Numbered from the stretch's first letter, positions 7,546 through 16,904 are shown. The stretch: DNA of 64,000 bases from Achromobacter sp. HZ34 (GCF_002209485.1 NZ_NJIX01000001.1:558001-622000); one strand, 5' to 3'. Translations and numbers: made by a program. Notes: generated from the letters alone by a model not told the origin.

Positions 7546-8358
7546 GTGAATTTCCTCGTGCGCCACCCTTCATCCTATCTGTTCGTGCCGGGGAATCGCC
7601 CGGAGCGCTTCGACAAGGCGCTGGCCGCGGGCGCGGGCGCCGTCATCATCGACCTGGAAGACGCCGTGCCGCCCGACGCCAAGACAGCCGCGCGGGCGGA
7701 ACTCTCGCAGTGGCTGCAGCGCACGGATGCCCAGGTGGTCGTGCGCGTGAATGCGGCGGATACCGCCTGGTTCGCGGACGACCTGCAGGCTTGCGCCAGC
7801 CCCAACGTGGCAGCCATCATGCTGCCCAAGGCGGATAAGCCCGACGACCTGGCGGCTTGCACGCGCGCGGCGCCGAACGCGCGCCTGCTGCCCCTGGTGG
7901 AGACGGCGGCGGGCTTCGATGCCCTGCGCGCGCTGGTGAGGGTGGCCGGGGTCGAGCGTATCGTCTTCGGTTCCATCGATTTCCAGCTCGATCTGGGCAT
8001 CCCGGGCGAGGACGAGGCCTTGCTGTTCTTCCGCTCGCAACTGGTGTTGGCATCGCGCCTGGGGGAATTGGCCGCGCCAGTGGATGGCGTCACCACGGAA
8101 ATCCACGATGCCGCCATCGTGCAGGCCGAAGCGGTGAAGTCGCTGCGCCTGGGTTTCGGGGCCAAGCTGTGCATACACCCCGCACAAGTGGCGCCGGTGA
8201 ATGCGGCTTTCCAGCCGACGGCGCAGGAAGTGCAATGGGCCAGGCGCGTGCTGGATGCGTCGGCCAAGGCGGGCGGGGCGGCGGCGGTGGTGGATGGAAA
8301 AATGATAGACCGGCCGGTGGTCCTGCGTGCGCATGCAATACTGGCGCGGGAGACATGA
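7546..8358 (+). CDS. CitE-like HpcH/HpaI-family lyase, possible citramalyl-CoA lyase
   Basis: About 270 residues, typical for CitE-like acyl-CoA lyases. It shows LFVPGNRPERFDKALAAGA, IIDLEDAVPPDAK (acidic metal-binding part), VVRVNAADTAW, IMLPKADKP, PLVETAAGFDAL and GSIDFQLDLGI, ending with GFGAKLCIHPAQVAPVN. The GTG at 7546 is preceded by GGGAGG and lies 2 bp after the hydratase beta stop. An in-frame ATG farther upstream would overlap that gene. Family members split malyl-, citramalyl- or citryl-CoA using Mg2+. With a CoA-transferase and a mesaconase-type hydratase in the same operon, cleavage of citramalyl-CoA to acetyl-CoA and pyruvate is the best guess. Confidence 0.87.
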   Translation: MNFLVRHPSSYLFVPGNRPERFDKALAAGAGAVIIDLEDAVPPDAKTAARAELSQWLQRTDAQVVVRVNAADTAWFADDLQACASPNVAAIMLPKADKPDDLAACTRAAPNARLLPLVETAAGFDALRALVRVAGVERIVFGSIDFQLDLGIPGEDEALLFFRSQLVLASRLGELAAPVDGVTTEIHDAAIVQAEAVKSLRLGFGAKLCIHPAQVAPVNAAFQPTAQEVQWARRVLDASAKAGGAAAVVDGKMIDRPVVLRAHAILARET

Positions 8359-8391
8359 CATCCGCATGATCCCCAGCTTGCCAGAGCCTTC

Positions 8392-9291
8392 ATGCTGCCA
8401 GACCTCGATTCCATCGCACTCTTCGTAAAAGCAGCCGAGCTGCGCAGCTTGACGCGCGCGGCCGCGGCGTCGTCGATGGGCCTCGCCGCCGCGAGCCGGC
8501 GCATTTCCTTGCTCGAACATTGCCTGAAGTGCTCGCTGTTCGACCGCTCGCACAAGGGCGTCGAACTGACGCCGGCCGGCTTGACGCTGCTGCATCATGC
8601 CAAGCAGTTGCTCATCCAGTTGAACCAGATGCAGGCGGACCTGGATGAACATGGCTCGGGGCGGCGCAGCGCATTGAGAGTGCAGGCCAACACGTCCGCC
8701 ATGGCGCAATACGTTCCGGCGGACCTGGCGATTTTCAACACCCAGCACCCGGACGTGACCCTGACCGTCAAGGAGCGCTGGAGCGATCAGATCGTGCAGG
8801 CCTTGCTGCTGGGGGAGGCCGATGTCGGCATCATCAATCCAGGCGGGTCGCTCGAAGGCCTGGAGTGCCAGCCTTATCGCAAGGATCACCTGTGCGTGGT
8901 CATGCCGCGCGATCATGCGCTGACCCGGCATAAGGAGGTCTGGTTCGAGCAGGTGCTCGACTATCCCCTGGTGGGGCTGGAGTACGGTGCCTCCCTGATG
9001 GACCTGTTGGCCGCGCAAGCCGGCCTGGCGCAGAAGTCATTGAAGCTGCGTGTGCAGATGCAGGGCTTCGAAGCCGTGTGCCGGATGATAGAAGCGGGGA
9101 TGGGCATAGGCGTGCTGCCCCAGCTTGCCGCCGAGGCCTACCTTCCCGCCATGCACCTGGAGATCCGCCTGTTGAACGACAAGTGGGCGAGCCGGCAGAT
9201 GCTGGTATGCACCGCGCGCGGCAGGGAGAAGTCCGATTCCTTGATCAAGCTGGTGCGCGCGTTGTCGCATGCGGTTCCGCCTGGTGAGTGA
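8392..9291 (+). CDS. LysR-family transcriptional regulator
   Basis: About 299 residues. The N-terminal winged helix-turn-helix is clear (IALFVKAAELRSLTRAAAAS, AAASRRISLLEHCL, LFDRSHKGVELTPAG), followed by a periplasmic-binding-protein-like effector domain with LLLGEADVGIINPGG and GMGIGVLPQLAAEAYL. It starts 33 bp after the CitE-like gene on the same strand, so it may be co-transcribed with, and regulate, the 3940-8358 cluster. Effector unknown. Confidence 0.88.
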   Translation: MLPDLDSIALFVKAAELRSLTRAAAASSMGLAAASRRISLLEHCLKCSLFDRSHKGVELTPAGLTLLHHAKQLLIQLNQMQADLDEHGSGRRSALRVQANTSAMAQYVPADLAIFNTQHPDVTLTVKERWSDQIVQALLLGEADVGIINPGGSLEGLECQPYRKDHLCVVMPRDHALTRHKEVWFEQVLDYPLVGLEYGASLMDLLAAQAGLAQKSLKLRVQMQGFEAVCRMIEAGMGIGVLPQLAAEAYLPAMHLEIRLLNDKWASRQMLVCTARGREKSDSLIKLVRALSHAVPPGE

Positions 9292-9428
9292 AGAGGCCAG
9301 GGACCAAGGACCAAGGGCCGCGTAAGGGACTGGGAGACGACGGCGTTGCGTTGGCGTCTTGCAGTTGCCCGGGCAAATACGGGAACCGGGCGCGCGGCGG
9401 TGCTGGGTAGCGATTCGCCCGCCGCCGT

Positions 9429-10516
9429 TCACATCGGCTGCAGTCCCACGTCCTTGGCGATCTTGCCGAAGACCTGCAGGTCTTCACGAACGCGGGCAGT
9501 CGTTTCCGCCGGCGTGGTGATGCGGGGAATCATGCCCAGGTCCAGCAGGCGCTGCTGCATTTCCGGCTTGCTGAACTGGCGGGCCAGGGCCTGCTGGATC
9601 TTGTCCACCACGGCATCGGGTGTGTCCTTGGGCGCGGCCAGGCCGAACCAGGCCACCGCGGAGAAGTCCTTCAGGCCGGCTTCGCGCGCGGTCGGCACGT
9701 CGGGCAGTACTTTCAGCCGCTCCGCGCTGGTGACGAACAGTGCGTGCACCTTGCCCGAATGGATGAAAGGCGTCTGCACGCCGGTGTTGTCAACACGGCG
9801 TTGATGTGGCCGCCCAGCAGGTCGTTCATGGCCGGTGTGCTGCCCTTGTAGGGCACCAGGTTCACCTGGATGCCGGCGGCCTTGGCGAACATCAGTTGCG
9901 TCAAGTGTTGCTGCGTACCCAGCCCGGCATTGCCGAAGGTGACGCCATTGGGATGCGCATGCGCGTAGTCGGTGAACGCCTTCAGGTCCCTGGCGGGGAA
10001 TTCGTTGTTGGTGACGACCACGAAGGGCAGGTCGACCAGGACGGTGATCTGCTTGAAATCCTTGAGCGGGTCGTAGCGCAGCTTGTAGACGTAAGGGTTG
10101 ACGCCCATGGTGCCGCTTGCGGTGAGCGCCAGTGTGTAGCCATCGCCCGCGGCGCGAGCCACGAATTCCGTGCCCAGGACGCCGCCCGCGCCGGGCTTGG
10201 CCTCGACGATGGCCGTCTGGCCAAGTTCCGTGGTCAGTGCCTGGGCGGCAAAGCGCGCCAGCATGTCGGACGTGCCGCCGGTGGCGTAGGGCAGCACGAT
10301 GGTGATTGGCTTGCTGGGGAAGGCGTCGGCGGCCCGGGCGGGTGGGGTGGCCAGCAGCGCGCTGCCTGCCGCGGCCAGTGTGGCTGAATAGATGGCAGCG
10401 GCGATGAATTGCCGGCGGCACGGATTTGGCTTCAACCCGCCGGGCCTGGACCCATGCGGCTTTGATGCGTGCAGCGGTAACGCTTCCGATTGCACTGCAC
10501 TCTGCTTGATGACCAT
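9429..10516 (-). pseudogene. Bug-family solute receptor with a frameshift
   Basis: The 5' part (10516 to about 9790) encodes an N-terminal extension, a twin-arginine-like signal (CRRQFIAAAIY, then a hydrophobic run to PARA) and Bug hallmarks ITIVLPYATGGTSDMLAR, EAKPGAGGVLGT, AAGDGYTLAL and VPYKGSTPAMNDLLGG. Around 9790-9792 the frame breaks. The continuation in another frame reads DNTGVQTPFIHSGKVHALF to the normal Bug C-terminus ending at 9429. Restoring one base (reading GTTGG instead of GTTG before ACAAC) joins the two parts perfectly. So this is either a one-base deletion inactivating the gene or a sequencing error. It is divergent from the LysR gene at 10639. Confidence 0.8.
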
Positions 10517-10575
10517 GGTTGTATTTCCCCGTGTTCTCAGGATTTGGGAAAAAGAGTAAGCGCTGGGGGTTTATG

Positions 10576-10600
10576 TGCCAAATCAATATTTAAAATGGCA
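10576..10600. promoter_or_regulatory. Imperfect palindrome in the LysR/Bug divergent promoter
   Basis: TGCCA at 10576-10580 and TGGCA at 10596-10600 form inverted arms around an AT-rich 15-bp centre that contains AATATT. LysR-type regulators commonly bind such interrupted dyads in the gap shared with a divergent target gene. The arms lie 39 bp before the LysR start and 60 bp before the Bug start. Binding is inferred, not shown. Confidence 0.4.
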
Positions 10601-10638
10601 GGTCATCAACTTCGGTGATGGCCGCGTTATAGTGCCGC

Positions 10639-11583
10639 ATGCTTCCCGCCATCGACCTGAATCTGCTGCGCATCTTCGACGCCGTCATGACGGAGCGCAA
10701 CGTCACGCGCGCCGCCCTGGTTTTGCACATGACCCAGCCCGCGGTCAGCAACGCGATCAATCGCCTGCGCTTGACCCTGAAGGATCCGCTGTTCATCAAG
10801 ATCCAGGGCGGAGTGCTGCCCACGCAGCGGGCCGAGCTGCTGTGGCCGCCCATCCGCGACGCGCTGGCGCGCATCCACGAGACGCTGGCGACGAATGAGT
10901 TCGATCCGGCCCGTTCGGAAGCGGTGTTCCGGCTGGCGATGTCGGATTACGTCGCGGACCAGGTGATACGGCCGTTGTTCGTGGAACAGCAGGCGGTAGC
11001 GCCCAATGTGCGCATCCATCTGCATCCTTATTCGCTGGACAATGCAGCGGTGTTGCTGGAGAAGGGCGAAGTGGAGATGGCGGCGGGGGTGTATTCCAAC
11101 GTGGCGTCGTCGTTGCGGATGCTGCCGCTGGAGACATTGACGTATGTCTGCGCCATGCGCAAGGGGCATCCGCTGTTGGCGCAGGCGCGGCTGCGTCTGG
11201 AGGATTTCCTGCGCGCGCGCCATCTGATGGTCAGTCTGCTGGGCACGCCGTCGCTGATCGACCATGAGCTGGCGGCGCATGGCTTGAAGCGCAACGTGGT
11301 GCTGACCATCAACCAGTTCGCCTTGGCGCCGCGCCTGCTGGCCGAGACCGATCTGATCTGCGTGGTGCCGGTGAACACGGTGCGCAATAGTCCGCACAGT
11401 CACCAGCTGGAGGCCATCGAAGCGCCATTTCCTTTCGTGCCGCGCACGGTGAACCTGATCTGGCACGAACGCTCCGACAACGAGCCCGCGCATCGCTGGC
11501 TGCGGGAAGAAATACTCAAGGTCTGCCAGGCTCAGGGCATGATCTTCGATCAAGCGCCCCGCGCGGAATCGCACGCGTATTGA
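10639..11583 (+). CDS. LysR-family regulator (NodD-like branch)
   Basis: About 314 residues. The start ...IDLNLLRIFDAVMTERNVTR and HMTQPAVSNAINRLRLTLKD are typical of the NodD/NahR/LinR branch, where the DNA-binding domain begins a few residues in. The effector domain has EVEMAAGVYSNV and DHELAAHGLKRNVVLTIN. It is divergent from the frameshifted Bug gene at 9429-10516 and probably controls it. Co-inducer unknown. Confidence 0.88.
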   Translation: MLPAIDLNLLRIFDAVMTERNVTRAALVLHMTQPAVSNAINRLRLTLKDPLFIKIQGGVLPTQRAELLWPPIRDALARIHETLATNEFDPARSEAVFRLAMSDYVADQVIRPLFVEQQAVAPNVRIHLHPYSLDNAAVLLEKGEVEMAAGVYSNVASSLRMLPLETLTYVCAMRKGHPLLAQARLRLEDFLRARHLMVSLLGTPSLIDHELAAHGLKRNVVLTINQFALAPRLLAETDLICVVPVNTVRNSPHSHQLEAIEAPFPFVPRTVNLIWHERSDNEPAHRWLREEILKVCQAQGMIFDQAPRAESHAY

Positions 11584-11907
11584 CCCAAGCGCCGCGACCC
11601 CACGCTCCGGCCGTGGGCCATAGGGAAGGGCGGTGGCGGGTAGCCGCACCTTCTTGCAGCCTTAGGGCCGGGGCGGCGGGGCCTTTCGCCGTTCTGCCAA
11701 AGAAAGATCAAGACGGGGCGGTGGGGGGCTTGCCCCCACCCAAAAAGTCCAGGGGCGGCCACGCCCCCTGGCTCGCCGCAGGTAGCTCCAGCGTTAATCA
11801 TTCATAGAACTGATAATCCACGATATAAATCCTTGATTGGAGGAAATGACCGCACATCGCTACCATCGGGTCGACACTCAGCTCCCGCCTGATTTCTGGA
11901 GACCCCG
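11584..11907. repeat. Intergenic hairpins (REP-like)
   Basis: A 324-bp gap holding three dyads: CCCACG/CGTGGG at 11598-11617, a GGTGGGGG/CCCCCACC hairpin with a 5-nt loop within 11722-11742, and an almost perfect CCAGGGGCG/CGCCCCCTGG hairpin at 11751-11772. None is followed by a T-run, so they look more like repetitive extragenic palindromes or structure-dependent terminators than classic intrinsic terminators. The AT-rich stretch 11800-11850 probably holds the promoter of the following hyuA-type gene. No coding sequence was recognised here. Confidence 0.5.
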
Positions 11908-13983
11908 TTGACCCAGACCCCATCGCCCACCGGCGCCCGCCGCTACCGCGTCGGCTTCGACGTAGGTGGCACCTTCACCGACTTCACCCTGCTGGCCGAA
12001 CACACCGGCGCACTCCACTACTTCAAGGTCCCGTCGACCCCACACGATCCCTCCGAGGCGATCCAGGCCGGTGTCGCCCACCTGATGCGCGAACTCGATA
12101 TCGCGGGCCATGAACTCGTGCACGTCGGCCACGGCACCACGGTCGCCACCAATATGGTCATCGAGCGCCGCGGCTCCCGCTGCGCCCTGGTCACCACCCG
12201 CGGCTTTCGCGACGTCCTGGAAATCGGCCGCCAGGTCCGCCCCCACCTGTACGACTACAACGTCACCAAGCCGGAACCGCTGGCCCCGCGCGAATGGCGC
12301 TTCGAGGTCACCGAACGCATCGCCGCCGACGGCAGCGTACTGCAGGAACTGGACGAAGAAGACGTGGTCCGCATCGCCAGCGAAATGAAGGCGGCGGACA
12401 TCGAAGCCGTGGCCATCTGCTTCATGCACAGCTACCGCAACGACGCCCACGAGCGCCGCACCCGCGACATCCTGGCGGCCGCCTTGCCGGACATCTACCT
12501 GAGCGTCTCCAGTGAAATCCTGCCGGAGTTCCGCGAGTACGAGCGCATGTCGACCACCGTACTCAACGCCTACGTGGGCCCGCGCATGGCCGGCTACATG
12601 CGCAACCTGGTGCGCTCCGTGCGCGCCATGGAAATCGCCACGCAACCCGCGACGGTGCACTCGAACGGCGGCCTGATGTCGGTGGACTCGGTGCTCACCG
12701 CGCCGGTGCGCACCTGCGTCTCCGGCCCCGCCGCCGGCGTCATCGGCGCCGTGGAACTGGGCCGCGCGGCGGGCTTCGCCAACCTCATCACCTTCGACGT
12801 GGGCGGCACCAGCACGGACGTCTCGCTGATTGCCGACCTGCAGCCCCTGTTTACCTCCAGCCGCCTGGTCGCCGACTATCCGGTCAAGACCCAGATGGTC
12901 GACGTGCACGTCATCGGCGCGGGCGGCGGCAGCATCGCCCGCATCGACGACGCCGGTGCGCTGAAGGTCGGTCCGCAAAGCGCCGGCGCCGTCCCCGGTC
13001 CCGTCGCCTACAACCGCGGCGGTACGGCAGTGACCATCACCGACGCCCACATCGTCCTGGGCCGGCTGAATCCGGTCGCCCTGCTGGAAGGCCGCATGGC
13101 CGTGGACGCTGCGCGCGCCCGCGCAGCCATCGAAGAACAGATCGCCGGTCCCCTGGGCCTGACCGTGGAAGAGGCCGCCTACGGCATCCTGCGCATCGCC
13201 AATTCCAATATGGCGCGCGCGGTGCGTGCCGTTTCCACCGAGCGTGGCCATGACATCCGCAAGTTCGCCCTGTGTTCCTTCGGCGGCGCCGGCGGCCTGC
13301 ATGCGGCGGAACTGGCGCGCGACTGCGGCATCGGCACGCTGTTGATTCCGCAAGAGCCGGGCACCATGTGCGCGCGTGGCATCCTGCTGTCCGACATCTC
13401 CATGGATTTCGTGCAGACCCTGATGGCGCACGCCACCGACGCCGGTTGGGACACGCTGCGCCAGGCGCTGGATACCCTGGCGGCCAAGGCGCGGGACTGG
13501 TTGGAGGGCGAGGGCGTGGCGCCGTCGGCCCGGCGCCTGTCCAGCGTCATCGATGCACGCTACCAGGGCCAGAACTTCGAAATTCCGGTGCCGCTGGAAG
13601 GCATGCAGCTGATGCCCACGGCGGATTTCGTGGCGGCCTTCAGCGCCGCGCACGTGCGCGAGTATGGCTACGATGCGGCGGGCCGCGGTATCGAGATCGT
13701 CAACTGCCGGGTACGCGCCGTGGGCCTCGTGCCACGCGCACCGCTGGCCCGCGTGGCGGGCGGTGGTGCGATCGCGGATGCCGTCAAGGAAACGCGCCAG
13801 GTCTACTTCGATACGGCCGGCTGGGTGGCCACGCCCGTGTACCGGCGCGCCGGGCTGCCGGTGGACACGGCCGTGGCAGGTCCCGCGGTGATCGAGGAAA
13901 TGAGTTCGACCACGGTGGTCCTGCCGGGCCAGCGCGCCCATGCCGATGCGTACGGCAACCTCGTCGTCAACCTTCGTCCCTGA
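11908..13983 (+). CDS. hyuA: Hydantoinase/oxoprolinase family, subunit A (ATP-dependent)
   Basis: About 691 residues, usual for HyuA/acetone-carboxylase-beta-like proteins. It carries the ASKHA-type phosphate loop YRVGFDVGGTFTDF at the start, GHGTTVATNMVIERRG, GPAAGVIGAVELGR and a second FDVGGTSTDVSLI. The start is TTG at 11908, preceded by GGAGA. Together with HyuB it would hydrolyse a cyclic amide (hydantoin, 5-oxoproline or similar) at the cost of ATP. The HyuB gene begins 76 bp downstream. Which cyclic amide is used cannot be told. Confidence 0.88.
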   Translation: MTQTPSPTGARRYRVGFDVGGTFTDFTLLAEHTGALHYFKVPSTPHDPSEAIQAGVAHLMRELDIAGHELVHVGHGTTVATNMVIERRGSRCALVTTRGFRDVLEIGRQVRPHLYDYNVTKPEPLAPREWRFEVTERIAADGSVLQELDEEDVVRIASEMKAADIEAVAICFMHSYRNDAHERRTRDILAAALPDIYLSVSSEILPEFREYERMSTTVLNAYVGPRMAGYMRNLVRSVRAMEIATQPATVHSNGGLMSVDSVLTAPVRTCVSGPAAGVIGAVELGRAAGFANLITFDVGGTSTDVSLIADLQPLFTSSRLVADYPVKTQMVDVHVIGAGGGSIARIDDAGALKVGPQSAGAVPGPVAYNRGGTAVTITDAHIVLGRLNPVALLEGRMAVDAARARAAIEEQIAGPLGLTVEEAAYGILRIANSNMARAVRAVSTERGHDIRKFALCSFGGAGGLHAAELARDCGIGTLLIPQEPGTMCARGILLSDISMDFVQTLMAHATDAGWDTLRQALDTLAAKARDWLEGEGVAPSARRLSSVIDARYQGQNFEIPVPLEGMQLMPTADFVAAFSAAHVREYGYDAAGRGIEIVNCRVRAVGLVPRAPLARVAGGGAIADAVKETRQVYFDTAGWVATPVYRRAGLPVDTAVAGPAVIEEMSSTTVVLPGQRAHADAYGNLVVNLRP

Positions 13984-14059
13984 TCGCACCCTCGGCGTGC
14001 ACCCAAGCATCCCCATGCCTGCGCACGCCACGCAACCCACGCCCATTGGAACAGCCACC

Positions 14060-15790
14060 ATGTCGCAGACACCGACGCCTTCCGACGACGCCTTCGATCC
14101 CATCGAGATGGAAGTCTTCAGCAACCGCTTGCTCAGCATCACCGAGGAAATGGGCAATACGCTGATCCGCTCGTCGTTCTCCAGCAATATCAAGGAGCGC
14201 AAGGACTGCTCCGTCGCCCTGTTCGATGCGGCGGGGCGCCTCATCGCGCAGGCCGCGCACGTGCCGGTGCACCTTGGCTCCCTGTCGGGTGGCATCGATG
14301 CAGTGCTGCGCCGTTACGGCGTCGCGGGCATCCGGCCAGGCGATGCTTTCCTGTGCAACGACTCCTACCTGGCCGGCGGCACCCACGCCCCCGATATCAC
14401 GGTGGTCACCCCGGTGTTCTGCGCGGGCATCTTGCGTTTCTTCGCCGCCAACATCGGCCACCACACGGACGTGGGCGGCGCGGTGCCGGGGTCGACGTCG
14501 CATAACCTGAAGACGGTATGGGAGGAGGGCATCCGCCTGCCCGCCATGCGTATCGTGCGGCAGGGCGAACTGGACCTCGATCTGCTGGAGATGATCGCGC
14601 ACAACACCCGCGAATACGACTACCGCATGCACGACATCCGTGCACAGATCGCCACCAACGACAAGGGCGCGCGGCTGCTGCTGGAGCTGGTGGAACAGTC
14701 GGGCCTGGACACGGTGCTGGCCGCGGTCGACGGCATCTTGCGCTATACCGAACGGCGCTTGCGCAACCGTATCGCCATGCTGCCGGCGGGCACCGTGTCC
14801 TTCACCGAACGCATGGACGATGACGGCCTGGGCGGCGATCCCGTCGTCATCCAGGCCAACGTGCATGCGCGCGACGGCCAGTTGTTCGTGGATTTCACCG
14901 GCACGGGCGCGCAGGCGCGCGGCGCCTTCAACCTGCCTGCCAGCGCGCTCAACGCCAGCGTGTACTTCGCGGTGAAGGCCATGCTGGATCCGGAACTGAT
15001 GCCCAACAACGGTCTGTTCCAGCCCATCACCGTCACCGCGCCCGAAGGCACCATCACCAACCCGCGCTTTCCGGCCGCGGTCGGCGCGCGGGTCACCACC
15101 GCGCAACGGGTGGCAGGCACGGTCATCGGTGCGTTGGGACAGTTGCTGCCGGCCGACCGGGGCATGGCGTCCTGCAACGACGTCATGCCATCGATGCTGT
15201 TCTCGGGGCCCAAGCCGGACGGCAAAGGGTCTTTCGTCTATCTGGAAACCCTGGGTGGCGGCGCCGGTGGCCGCGCGCGAGGCGACGGCATGGACGGCAT
15301 CCAGGTGCACGTGACCAATACGTCGAACCTGCCGGCGGAGGCGCTGGAGATCGAATATCCGCTGCTGGTGGAAGCGTACGCGCTGGTGGACGATACCGGC
15401 GGGGCGGGGCGCTATCGTGGCGGCATGGGCATCGCCCGCCAGATCCGTTCCCTGCACGACCAGATGATCTGCACGGTTCGTTGCGACGCCGCGCTGTTCG
15501 GCGCGGCCGGTTTGAACGGTGGCGGCGTGGGCGCGACGTCGAAGCTGGTACAGAACGCCGGCCGTCCCGACGAAAAGCGCCTGCCCAATAAAATCTCCGG
15601 GCACGCCTTGCCAGCGGGCCAATCGGTACGGCTGGAAACCCCGGGCGGAGGTGGCTATGGCGCGCCGGCCGAACGCGATGCGGCGGCGATACGCAAGGAT
15701 GTCCGCAGCGGCAAGACCAGCCGCGCCGCCGCCGAACGCGACTATGGCGTGGAGCGGGTGGCCGAAGCGCTAAGCATCGAAAGACCTTGA
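14060..15790 (+). CDS. hyuB: Hydantoinase/oxoprolinase family, subunit B
   Basis: About 576 residues. Family features include DDAFDPIEMEVFSNRLLSI, SSFSSNIKERKDCSVALFD, HVPVHLGSL, PGDAFLCNDSYLAGGTHAPD, GHHTDVGG and a glycine-rich C-terminus SVRLETPGGGGYG. Several in-frame ATGs exist. The one at 14060 gives the family's usual N-terminus (GGA is only a weak box), whereas 13940 would overlap hyuA. It forms the partner subunit of HyuA. Its stop codon lies inside a short tandem repeat and it converges on a Bug gene 16 bp away. Confidence 0.87.
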   Translation: MSQTPTPSDDAFDPIEMEVFSNRLLSITEEMGNTLIRSSFSSNIKERKDCSVALFDAAGRLIAQAAHVPVHLGSLSGGIDAVLRRYGVAGIRPGDAFLCNDSYLAGGTHAPDITVVTPVFCAGILRFFAANIGHHTDVGGAVPGSTSHNLKTVWEEGIRLPAMRIVRQGELDLDLLEMIAHNTREYDYRMHDIRAQIATNDKGARLLLELVEQSGLDTVLAAVDGILRYTERRLRNRIAMLPAGTVSFTERMDDDGLGGDPVVIQANVHARDGQLFVDFTGTGAQARGAFNLPASALNASVYFAVKAMLDPELMPNNGLFQPITVTAPEGTITNPRFPAAVGARVTTAQRVAGTVIGALGQLLPADRGMASCNDVMPSMLFSGPKPDGKGSFVYLETLGGGAGGRARGDGMDGIQVHVTNTSNLPAEALEIEYPLLVEAYALVDDTGGAGRYRGGMGIARQIRSLHDQMICTVRCDAALFGAAGLNGGGVGATSKLVQNAGRPDEKRLPNKISGHALPAGQSVRLETPGGGGYGAPAERDAAAIRKDVRSGKTSRAAAERDYGVERVAEALSIERP

Positions 15791-15823
15791 CTCAGAAGAC
15801 CTTGACTCAAAAGACCTTGATGT
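15782..15823. repeat. Three tandem copies of a 15-bp unit across the hyuB stop codon
   Basis: The unit AGACCTTGACTCAGA and its near copies occur three times in a row; the third copy is partial and diverges after AGACCTTGA. The first copy contains the hyuB TGA, and the array reaches past the stop of the convergent Bug gene at 15807. The 15-bp period keeps frame, and every copy carries TGA in the same phase, so gain or loss of copies would leave the hyuB C-terminus unchanged. Confidence 0.75.
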
Positions 15824-16838
15824 CGCCGTCCTTCACCACCTTGCCCCAGCGCGCGGTCTCTTCGCGCAGCCATTTGGCGATGTCGGCCGGCGTCTGGTCC
15901 ACCGGCTCCGAGCCCAACTCGACAAAGCGTTGCTTCGTGTCGGGCTGGGCAGTGATCTCGGCGATGGCGGCATGGATCTTCTCCACCACGGCCGGCGGCG
16001 TGCCCGCGGGGGCCAGCAAGGCTTGCCAGGAGCCCGTCACGAAATCCGGCACACGCTCCGCGATTGCCGGGGTGTCGGGAATGGCGGCATATCGCTGCGG
16101 GCTGGCCACCGCGATCAGGCGGATCGCGCCGCCCTTCACCAGCGGATAGGTGGCCAGGAAGCTGTTCATCGTGACGTCGATCTGGCCGCCCGTCAGGTCG
16201 GTCAGCACTTGCGATCCGCCCTTGTAGCCGATGTAGTTCCAGTCTATGCCTTCCTTCTGGGCGAGCAGCACGCCGGCCAGATGCGTGATCGAGCCCGCGG
16301 TCTCGCCGTAGTTCAGCTTGCCCTTGTGCGCCTTCGCGTAGTCGATCAGCTCCTGCAGGTTGTGCACGGGCAGCTTGTTGCTGACAACCAGGATGTGCGG
16401 CGAATAGGCGACGATGGAAATGGGCGCCAGGTCCTCGGTCGGACTGTAGTTGAGCTTCATGATGCTCGGCGAAATCGTCAGGCTTCCCGAGTCCATCAGC
16501 AGCAGGGTATAGCCGTCGGCGTCGGATTTCGCCACGAAGTTGGCACCGATGCTGCCATTGGCACCAGCCTTGTTCTCGACGACCACGGACTGGCCCCACT
16601 TCTCGGTCAGCTTCTTGCCCAGCAACCGTGCCAGCACGTCGGACGCGCCCCCCGGCGGATTGGGAACGATGATGCGGATGACCTTGCTCGGATAGCTGGC
16701 TGCCGGCTCGGCCGCGCTTGCAGGAGTGGCTTGCGTGAACAGCAGCGCGCCAGCGGTTGTCAGAGCCAGGCAGGCGAGGGCGCGGCGCTTGCCCTGCGCC
16801 AGCCTGTGGGCCAGCGCCAGGGAATGGCGAAAAAACAT
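15807..16838 (-). CDS. Bug-family (TctC-like) periplasmic solute receptor
   Basis: About 343 residues with a longer than usual signal region (RRALACLALTTAGALLFTQA, cleavage probably after ASA). Mature hallmarks: YPSKVIRIIVPNPPGGASDV, ENKAGANGSIGANFVAKSD, DADGYTLLLMDSGSL and IGYKGGSQVL. AAGGAG lies 6-7 bases before the ATG at 16838. It converges on hyuB. Its promoter region carries a 17-bp element that also occurs upstream of the dehydratase gene at 17844, so it may deliver a sugar acid for that pathway rather than a hydantoin. Confidence 0.88.
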   Translation of the reverse strand: MFFRHSLALAHRLAQGKRRALACLALTTAGALLFTQATPASAAEPAASYPSKVIRIIVPNPPGGASDVLARLLGKKLTEKWGQSVVVENKAGANGSIGANFVAKSDADGYTLLLMDSGSLTISPSIMKLNYSPTEDLAPISIVAYSPHILVVSNKLPVHNLQELIDYAKAHKGKLNYGETAGSITHLAGVLLAQKEGIDWNYIGYKGGSQVLTDLTGGQIDVTMNSFLATYPLVKGGAIRLIAVASPQRYAAIPDTPAIAERVPDFVTGSWQALLAPAGTPPAVVEKIHAAIAEITAQPDTKQRFVELGSEPVDQTPADIAKWLREETARWGKVVKDGDIKVF

Positions 16839-16904
16839 GATGTCTCCTTCTCATTGTTCGAATGGCCCGGGCGCGGCGCCCGAGCGGAGACATCTTCGCC
16901 CGTA

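Noticed and set aside
11878-15622. Long minus-strand frames opposite hyuA and hyuB
   Set aside because: Both HyuA and HyuB frames carry full family motifs; the opposite frames do not.
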